Part shown: positions 56,262 to 64,000 of the stretch, one piece after another
How the letters are laid out: the number at the start of each line of letters is the position of its first letter
How positions within the stretch are numbered: position 1 is the first letter of the stretch
Assembly (NCBI GenBank): GCA_037501455.1
Contig: CM074863.1
Location: forward strand, 62,973,501 to 63,037,500
Length of the DNA stretch: 64,000 nt
DNA from: Lantana camara
Lineage: Eukaryota > Streptophyta > Magnoliopsida > Lamiales > Verbenaceae
Reading direction: 5' to 3'
Notes under the pieces: generated by a model
The model's database searches: none
Seen by the model: the letters and a program-made list of their open reading frames with translations, nothing else
Told to the model about the DNA's origin: nothing
Position numbers and translations under genes: made by a program

Positions 56262-57021
56262 TCAACTTTCATCTTGTCTTAAGATGATTTCTTTCTTGAA
56301 ATAATCCAATTTAGCATTATATTTGTAGAGCCAATCCATTCCCAGAATGATTCCGTATCTCGTCATTGGGAGTTCCATGAGGTCCATAGGGTAGTAATGG
56401 TCACCGATTTTTATAGGGCAGCGTTTATATACTCGATCCGTTATGAAACAAGCTCCCAAAGGGGAACTTACTTCGAAATTATATGATGAACATTCAAGTG
56501 GAAAATTTAAACGCGCACATAAATTTAATGCAATGAATGAATGCGTGGCACCAGGATCATATAAGACTTTAACTGGCGTGTTTAGAATGTGTACAGTACC
56601 TTTAACAACGTCTGAAGGGTCTGGATCACGTTTCCGTCTAAGGCGTAGGCTCTGCCTTTGACCAGTGGTTTTCCTGGCTTTCCCACAACTTTTCCCTTTT
56701 CCTTGGGTCCCGGTCTCTTTGGGCATGAATTAAACTGGTGATCAGGGTTTCCACACCATAAGCATGTGCCATCTTTCTTTCGCCACTCTTGTTTAGTATG
56801 TCCTGGCTTGTGACAATATTCACAATTGATTTCTTCTTGTGGATTGGACGGGACTGACTTAGGCTTTTGCTGAGTTGGGGTGGGTCTTTTCCCAAATTTT
56901 TGACTGGGTGGTCCAACAGTACGCTTTATCCCTTGAGAAGGCTTATTCTGACGGGGACCAGAGCGATTGGCTGCCAAGCGAATATTCTTATGCCCTGTTT
57001 CGGTTTTCAGGGCTTTGTCTA
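56262..57021 (-). pseudogene. gag zinc knuckles and protease of H
   Basis: 57021-56700 gives the gag C-terminus: a basic linker, then two knuckles, CEYCHKPGHTKQEW (last Cys replaced by Trp) and CLWCGNPDHQFNSC. The protease follows in another frame (56726-56262) with VLYDPGATHSFIALNLCARL as active site (DPG in place of the usual DTG/DSG) and MDLMELPMTRYGIILGMDWLYKYNAKLD. A frameshift near 56600-56700 and a stop near 56259 break continuity. J is inserted upstream at 57022. Confidence 0.8.
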
Positions 57022-60000
57022 TGTAACGCCCCAGGTTTTCAGTTGAATAGCATGACGCATGTGTTTACCAAATTGCGCGAAATAATTGTTTATACGTGTT
57101 TTATATATTTAAATCTTAATGTTATTAGTACTATATATTTAGTGCATTTTAATTTAAATGATATTAACTACATGCATTGTAAATTAAATTGCATTAATCT
57201 ATGCATTTGACTGTTAATTAAATAAATGTGTACACTTTGTTTTAAATTGACACCTAAATCGTGCCTTTCACTATTTAATTATTATGAATTTGAAATAATG
57301 ATATTATATCGTGCAAATTATTATTATTATTTAAAAGTGAATTTTATGTTGTTATAACTTATGAAATGTTAGGGATTTCAGATGCATGAGTGATATAAAC
57401 GTGTTTCGTTTCTATATGATTTGATACCAAAATTTCGTGAAAATCTAACATGTTGTAGTTATATGTGTTATGAAAATGAATATATGCTCGTTTCATGTTT
57501 TCGGATTCATTCGCATTAGTTTCGAATTTATTTTGATTTCGGAATCCAAAACGGGGGCTAACGAGCAATTAGCGTACCTTTGGTTCCGTATGTGATATCT
57601 TGAGCTAGGAAACTCGGATTCGAGTTTCGTCAACTTCCCTGAACTCGCAACAAAAATTCGAGTTTAATGAACTTAGCCTTATATTTTCCCGAATTCAGTT
57701 GAACCACCGAAACTCAACCGAAAAACGAAACGAGAACAAAACTGCCACCTTTTACCAAATAAATCATAACTTATTCAATTGTTGACCAAATTAACTATGG
57801 TTGGAGGCTATGGAACCCTAGTTAAGCCCTCTATCCTCCCATAACCCTTCCTCACCGAACCACACTCAGGAAAAAGCCAAAATCAGCAAAATATCCCCTT
57901 CTCCAGTTCCAGTCCCGTAGCCATGCCATCCCTTGGAGATTCAAGCTCAAATATCTTCCATCTTCCATCCAATTCACAAGGTGAGCTAAGGATGATAATA
58001 TACATTCATTAGGTGTCATTTTAAGCTATGCATCCCTAAATTTGAGCTTGTATGCTTTGAGATATGAAGAGATACATGAATAGTTAGGTTTGGCACCATG
58101 TTCTTGATTCCATTCATTCCTTGATGATTTAGATTGATTCCAAGCATGAGAATGATTGTTTTGATCTCTTCTTTACTTTTATGGTGATGTATTAGATGAT
58201 GGTTGAGTCATTCATGAACCACCATTAATGGATATTCAAGCTTTAGCATGAAATGATCTTCACACTCTCCACTTCATGTTTCAATGGTTTGGGAGCATGT
58301 TGGTGTGTTACTTTGGAGTTGTTTCATTGCATTTTTGGGTTCAATTGTTGGCTAATCATGTTAAGGAAGTTGTGGCATAGCTTACCGCTGTTTTTCGTGC
58401 ATTTTGGTTGCTGGTTATGGCTGGTCGTGGCCGCGATCGCGATTGGTACAAAACCAGTCGCGGCCGCGACATGCATGTATTTGCTGCGTTGTTTTCACTC
58501 AGGTCGAGCCCGCGACCTGAATCCTTTGCATTCGACCACTTTACACATTTGCTCACGTTAAATGCATAAAAGCCTGAAAATTCAGTCATTTTATTAGGTA
58601 GCGGCCGCTACCATTTTTGTGAAGAAATGGGTCGCGGCCGCGACCATGCCCATTTCTGCATGAATTTTTGAGATTTTGAACGTGAATTGTATGGCTTTAA
58701 TTGATTGTTTTTGGTTCGATCACTTCATTAACATGTCATATAATATGTTATATTATGTGTTATGTAATTTCATGAGTTTTCGTCACCTATCTTCCGAGAT
58801 ATGTTTCAATGTGTCATTGTTGCTCTAAATATGGACATGCCTAAATCCTTACTTGCAATGTGTGCCCTAATTGCTAATGTATCTCTTCTTTTATGGCTTG
58901 TATGATAGGTATACTTGTTATATGACGTGTTATGCTTGTTCATTGGTATTCTTGGATTGATTTAGCTTGAGATATGAAGAACATGATCTTGAACGAAGTT
59001 AAGTGATATATATGTGTTTCGATGCTTCATGTTTGAACCCTAAGTGATATCTTACTTCTTTTTGATAGCTTGCTTGAATTGTATATATGTTACACTGCGT
59101 GTTATGTTCGATATTCCAAAGTCGTGGATCAAATTGATTTAAATGTGAAGGTTACGAACTTGAACGGCTTTAAATGATTCTTGAAATGAACGTTTATATG
59201 TCTTTAAGACATTAATGGTACACAAGAATGTTTCTATGACAGGATATCTTATCTTATACCTTCATATCATATTCATTGCATTGCCGTACGTCATATATGG
59301 TTCATTGGGGTCTTGAGTCTCACGAACAAGTTACATTGTCTTTTGCACAGTTTTCTCCAGGGCGGAGATGCCGGGTTCATAGGACACTTTCAAGTCTTCT
59401 TGTCTTCTTGGTTTTGTTCGGTAAGATGCGTACAGGTGGGTTTCTCTTCTACTTAGATAAAGCGACCCGATATATCTCCCTATGTGAAAAGCTTTAAGCC
59501 AAAGTAATACGATATATATATTGAGTCTTTTATCGAGTAAATGATTGCAAACGTAAAGCTCTTATTTCTTGAACCTACCAAATGTTTTGGCGAGAAATGA
59601 ATGAATGAATGCACAAAATGGGGCCCAGGGGCTTGGTGTGAGTGGGGACCCGAGGAGGCAAGGGCTGATGGTAAACCCTCACACCAGTCCCACTATTGAA
59701 CAGCGGTACCGGACCTCGTCAGGAGATTGGCGGGGAAAGGGAGCTGAGTGCCATCTGGGGAGTCATGTAACCCCTTTTGGTCAATGAATGGATGGTTCGG
59801 GCCGATCACCCGGCCATCAACCAGAGGAAGAAGGTGTATATGACCGATTGAATCAAATCGATTGATTGTGCACAAAGAATGATATACATGAAAGCCTTAA
59901 TGAATGAATGATTATTGAATTACACATGGTGTTGGTTGGAGTTGATGCACGCCCACTCGCCGGGCCACGAGAGACCTAAAGAATGAAAATGAACGTTATA

Positions 60001-60573
60001 ATCCCTTTTGATGACTTCTTTATTTTACCCACTTGGGAAATGCTCTAAAACCTCATTTGGGATTATAACTTGCATGTGAATGTTAAATATTGTTGTATAC
60101 GCTATTTATGCCTGATCTTATACCCACCAGTCTCGTGTAGACTGAACCCGGTTTGTTTTCAGTTTCTTTGCAGGTTGGAGTGCTAGGCGGGGAGTCTAGT
60201 TCGTCAGGTCTATTGGTTAAGTCTGAGTCACTTCATCTGCATCTTGTAATTTGATTGAATTTGCAAGAATGGATAAATGTATAACTATGATTATGACTAT
60301 AGAATTATGTTATGAACGAATTTTCGAGAACAGGTTATTGTGCTAGTTGAACTGTTAGGTGGCTTGAAGTATTATGAGGTTATATGTTATGCTTCTGCTT
60401 TGGCAATTATCCTTGTTCTTTTGATTAGATTGCGAAGGTTTAGTTCCCGCCTAGCCTAAGGAGTGAGTGAGTCCCCGTTCGCCGTGATCTAGCTCGGGTA
60501 TGGATTGTCCATTTCATATTCGAGTCGGGTCTCGGTGCGGGGGATGTGGCACCTTTCCGGTCGGGGTGCTACA
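57022..60573 (+). mobile_element. Element J: solo LTR (Tekay-like) in H gag
   Basis: 3552 bp with perfect TSD GTCTA (57017-57021, 60574-60578). It begins TGTAACGCCCCAGG and ends CGGTCGGGGTGCTACA. Joining the flanks restores the H gag frame (YNKAVD to KALKTETG). It contains a palindrome array at 58423-58645. No gene seen in it. Confidence 0.92.
58423..58645 (+). repeat. Palindrome array of the J LTR (GGTCGCGGCCGCGACC type)
   Basis: GGTCGTGGCCGCGATC (58423-58438), GTCGCGGCCGCGAC (58457-58470), AGGTCGAGCCCGCGACCT (58501-58518), GGTAGCGGCCGCTACC (58597-58612) and GGTCGCGGCCGCGACC (58630-58645). Two of the 16-mers are perfect palindromes. Confidence 0.8.
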
Positions 60574-60578
60574 GTCTA

Positions 60579-61200
60579 CTGCCTTGTTATAAGATTCAAT
60601 ATCCCAGGAAGATAAGGCCTACCGCAGGTCTGGCTTGAGTCCATCAATGAAGCTCTTGGTCTTTCGCCGTTCATCATTCAAAATATGCGAGCGTACTGAA
60701 CTAACCTTACAAATTTCACCTCGTACTCTGCTACTCACATGTACCCTTGAATTAAGCTCATGAACTCAGCCTCTCGATTATCTCATATCACTTAAGGGAT
60801 ATATTTATTCTGAAACTCCTTTATGAACTCTATCCAATTGTAATTAGTCTGGTCTTCCATCCAGGTCTTCTTGACGTGCTTCCACCAACTCAAAGCGGGT
60901 CCTTCTAAGAGGAAGGCCGCGTACTGTACTCGTTCCCGTTCTTCGGGAAATATATCCATAGCTTCATAAATTTTCTCTAAGCTGGCTATCCAGTTTTCAG
61001 CTTTCAGATCGTTAGGTTCTCCGAAGAATTTTGGGGGATTCATTCAAAGAAACCTTTCTAACGATCGTTCATTAGTAGGGTTATGCCCAGGGGTATAGGT
61101 ACGAACGAAATGTCTTAAGGCTTCTACGAGTTCTGGATGTCCTGGTGGGTCTTGTGATGATGGTGAATTGTTTCGTGGAGTTCTTCATAGGGGCATTTTG
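60579..61200 (-). pseudogene. gag N-terminal part of H
   Basis: From an ATG near 61196 (MPL, then stop) through a short Pro-rich N-terminus (HPELVEALRHFVRTYTPG) to a capsid domain open from 61043 to 60792: MNPPKFFGEPNDLKAENWIASLEKIYEAM, EGPALSWWKHVKKTW and FIKEFQNKYIP. In-frame stops follow IP and lie in the next 60 codons, then FIDGLKPDLR and SYNKAVD up to J. A Retrotrans_gag-type domain; broken by at least five stops. Confidence 0.8.
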
Positions 61201-62124
61201 AAGCTGAAATCACAATCACATAGGAAATATGTAACGCCCCGATTTTATTTATAAATATCTTATGTTTAAAATAATTTTATAAATTATGTTTTATAATACT
61301 TTCATGAAACTTTATAAATTTATATCAAAGTGGAAAATATTTACTGCATAAATAACTACCGAGAGTGATTTAATTACGAAATTGTCCCTAGTTGAATATT
61401 TCATTAACTTTAGGGACTTAATTGCATAATATTTTAAGGACTTGATTGATCATATTTCACAACTAGACATACTTGATTGCATGCCTTGAACTCGTGGAGG
61501 ACTAAATTCCAATTTAAGCATTACACACATTTCAAAATGGATGAATCACGGTATAAACATTCCATGAGCTTCCTTGATCATTTTTCATCCCAAAAATCCA
61601 TCGGTTGCTTCCTTTTCCTCACCGAACCATTCCACAAGAAAGAAAGAGGAGATTTTCAATCCTTGCATCAAGAATTTCAAGAAATATTCCAAGAATTGGA
61701 GCTTAATCATCATCATCATCCATCTTCTTCATTTCTTGTTCTTCAAAGGCGATTGTTGCATGAATTCATGATTCTTGAGCACATTTGATTGAGCTAGGGT
61801 TTGAGAATTATATGTTAGATGGATTAATTGGAGATGGAAGCATGAATATGTGATCATATCATGAATTATGGCATGATTTATTCATGAATTTATTCGAAAT
61901 TTGAGTTTGGTTGATCAATATGAGCATAAGCATGAACTTTGATTTCTTGATGATTTTCCATGATTTATGTGTTTAAATGGAGTATTATTGCTTGTTGAAT
62001 ATGTATGCATGCATATTTCCATAAATTCATGCCTTTTATTGATCAAACTTGAGTGGTTGGAAGCTTTGTTGCTATACCGTAGCTGCTGCTCTGTTTCCTC
62101 TGTTTCTTACCAGTTGCAGAAACT

Positions 62125-62353
62125 GGGAACGACCGTTCCCAGCCTCAAGGCATAGTGCGAACGGGCGTTCGCACTCTTTTAAATGAAAGTAGGTGGTCGA
62201 GCATGGGAACGGCCGTTCCCATTTTGGCCTTGGTGCCGGAAGGGTTGTTCCCAGCTAAAGGTGCCCTTTTTAAAAATGAAGTCGTTGGTGCGTTTTTGGG
62301 ATTCATGGGAACGACCGTTCCCATTTACAAAGGGAATCCGGAACGGCCGTTCC
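62125..62353 (+). repeat. Palindrome array of the K LTR (GGGAACGnCCGTTCCC type)
   Basis: GGGAACGACCGTTCCC (62125-62140), GTGCGAACGGGCGTTCGCAC (62155-62174, a perfect-arm 20-mer), GGGAACGGCCGTTCCC (62205-62220), a decayed copy near 62236-62252, GGGAACGACCGTTCCC (62307-62322) and GGAACGGCCGTTCC (62340-62353). Confidence 0.8.
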
Positions 62354-63866
62354 CACTTGACTTGCAGAACAAAAGTTTCTGCATAAAATTACGTTTTTAG
62401 CCCCATGATCCGACGACTTCTTTGACCCCGAATGGCTATTATATGATTGAATATGTACTGAAACAAGATGTTTTCAAGCCACATTACGATTTGCACGTCA
62501 TCTCGTTGCATTTCCGCCGTTCGTCATATTTGGTCCATTTTAGAGTCAAGTCTCACGTGTACACGTCTATTTTGCATAGACCCGCTTCATCGGGACGAGG
62601 AGCAAGCCCCGTAGACCGTATCCTACTCTTCTTTTGTCGGTAAAGGTGAGGTTTAATTGTTAGTTATATAGAACCGTATATCCCTTATGTGATATTTCGG
62701 CCAAAAAGGTATTTATATTTATAATCTCTATAAATCACTGATCATTTCAAGTCGTGTTCAAGTAAGCAAGCAAGCCATGTATTGTTTCGTGCATGTTTAG
62801 GCGAGTAGCATGACCGTTCACGTTTGGGCCCGAGGGTAGTGACTAGAGCCAACCGGGAAAGCAAGGGCTGACGGGTAACTCTGGCGCTATCCCCATCATG
62901 TTTGGGGTCACCCCTGAATCCGCTAGGAGGTTATTGGAGGAAGGAGCTCCAGGCTTAGGGATTCATGTACCCTCTGCTCAATGAGATTGGATGTTGGGGC
63001 CTTGCAATCCCATCATCAAACCGGAGGAAGAAGGAGACTGGGGACGAGTCCGGCACCACGGATACGCCTCGGGTTATTGCATGATTTCCATTCCATGAAC
63101 GTGTTATATGATTACATTATCGCACGATTGCACGATAAGTGAATTGCATGATCACCTATTGACTATTAAACAAGCAAGCATGTTCATGTACATTTGGAGT
63201 AAGGTTGGAGACCGCCCTCACTCGCCGGGGCCATGTATTGATTGCATGAAAATGAACAAGTGTTTAATATTGATAGTTGTATTCTCGGGCGAAGCTACGT
63301 TATTGTTGAAATTATATATTATCCTTTTTAATCCTTTACCCGAGAATATAACTTGCATGTTATTGCGCTAATATATACTTATGCCCCTCACTCAGTCTTC
63401 CATGGACTGACACCCCACCTTTCAGGTTGTCGCGGTCGTGTGCTAGGCGGGAGTTGGAGTCATGTCTTGTCGTCCAGTTGAGTCTAGCACTTCATGCACT
63501 TTCATGTTATTGATAGTGGTATCTCAGAGTTAGTCTATTATTGTTATTGTTATCATATGGAGACTTTTATCTATATAATGTATTGGAGATGATAATGTAT
63601 TGATACATGTTGGTACCTATTAGTATTTATACTTTTGATGTAAATATGATACCTATAACTAATGTTGATATTATGCTTCCGCTTTTAACTTTTATGTCTT
63701 GGATTCGTACTACTTTGGGGTATAGTCCCGCCTAGCTAGCCTGTTTCTTTTAATTGTTACCCGTTCGCTATAGGCTAGTTCATGTACGGATTGTCCATAT
63801 CGTATGTGGATCGGCCTATAGTGCGGGGGTGTAGTATCTCTACGTACAGGGGTGCTACATCTAAGG

Positions 63867-63878
63867 TGGTATCAGAGC
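63867..63878 (+). other. Primer binding site of K (tRNA-iMet type)
   Basis: TGGTATCAGAGC, seven bases after the LTR end, in the ATCTAAGGTGG context shared with C and I. Confidence 0.92.
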
Positions 63879-64000
63879 CCGGTTGCAAAACTGAGGTTCT
63901 AGTGTCGTGTCGTGTCAAGTCTAGGTCGAACGGCATAGGAGCTAATTGGTAATTTGAGAGTCTTGCATATTATTTGAATCTATTTGAATTATCTGAATTA

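Larger units (their letters stand above)
41841..64000 (-). mobile_element. Element H: decayed Ty3/gypsy chromovirus cutting B RT (runs off the window)
   Basis: Minus-strand order: 5' LTR outside the window, gag (61200-60579 and 57021-56727), PR, RT (56240-55742 and 46457-45845), a deletion, integrase and chromodomain (45941-44916), PPT and 3' LTR (44899-41841). I, J and K are nested in it. Domain order and the TWETEEKMLKHYPELF chromodomain tail mark a chromovirus. The low boundary at 41841 is inferred from TG...CA; no TSD can be tested. Many stops. Confidence 0.78.
61230..64000 (+). mobile_element. Element K: Tekay-like element, 5' LTR and leader (runs off the window)
   Basis: 5' LTR 61230-63859 (2630 bp), TGTAACGCCCCGATTTT to GGGGTGCTACA, then the PBS and 120 bp of leader. 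Inserted in the gag/leader of H after AAATA. Same LTR family as G. Because a PBS follows the LTR, this is at least a partial element, not a solo LTR. No ORF is seen in the LTR; the AT-rich body carries the palindrome array 62125-62353. Confidence 0.88.

Noticed and set aside
57022..60573. J as part of H rather than an insertion
   Set aside because: Perfect GTCTA duplication, and the flanking gag frame rejoins when it is removed.

Overview
This is a stretch of higher-plant nuclear DNA, probably heterochromatic, made almost entirely of nested LTR retrotransposons. I see no host gene, tRNA, rRNA or CRISPR. Evidence for a plant: PBS sites matching plant initiator tRNA-Met and tRNA-Asp, Ty3/gypsy chromovirus (Tekay-like), Tat and Athila signatures, Ty1/copia polyproteins, 5-bp target-site duplications (TSDs) and TG...CA LTR ends. 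The species cannot be named from the sequence. || Layout. (A) 1-~6319, +: 3' part of a Tat-lineage gypsy element, with a broken integrase, a long antisense extra ORF (aORF) and the 3' LTR. (B) ~6320-41840, +: a Ty1/copia element that hosts the following insertions. (C) 9754-40156, +: Tekay-like gypsy element inside B's gag zinc knuckle. (D) 13455-27528, -: Athila-derived non-autonomous element inside C's gag zinc knuckle (TSD AGAAC). (E) 18386-26902, -: a second copy of B's copia family inside one LTR of D (TSD ATAAG). (F) 32779-36611 and (G) 37250-39918 are solo LTRs in C's 3' LTR (G has TSD AGGCC). (H) 41841-beyond the window, -: a decayed chromovirus that cuts B's reverse transcriptase. (I) 46458-55741, -: a young gag-only element (TR-GAG type) in H's RT (TSD ACCCT). 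(J) 57022-60573, +: solo LTR in H's gag (TSD GTCTA). (K) 61230-beyond the window, +: 5' LTR and PBS of another Tekay-like element in H's gag. The deepest nest is B > C > D > E. || How the parts work. Most pol genes carry stops, frameshifts or deletions. The best preserved coding sequences are the gag of I (379 codons, no stops) and the RT-RNase H of E (506 codons, no stops). I keeps PBS, PPT, gag and a stub of the pol 3' end between two 3786-bp LTRs that differ at only about 15 sites, so it looks recent and would need pol from a relative. || Most interesting non-coding structure. (1) Arrays of ~16-bp GC-rich perfect palindromes in the LTRs of several Tekay-like families, sharing a CG-NN-CG core with family-specific arms (C, G/K, J). 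(2) In the copia leaders of B and E, conserved hairpins with a compensatory change and four evenly spaced copies of GAGTCGTGGG, with matching spacing in both elements. (3) A U5 hairpin next to the copia PBS. (4) A duplicated polypurine module in D. (5) A TATA element facing the antisense ORF of A that repeats the LTR TATA core.
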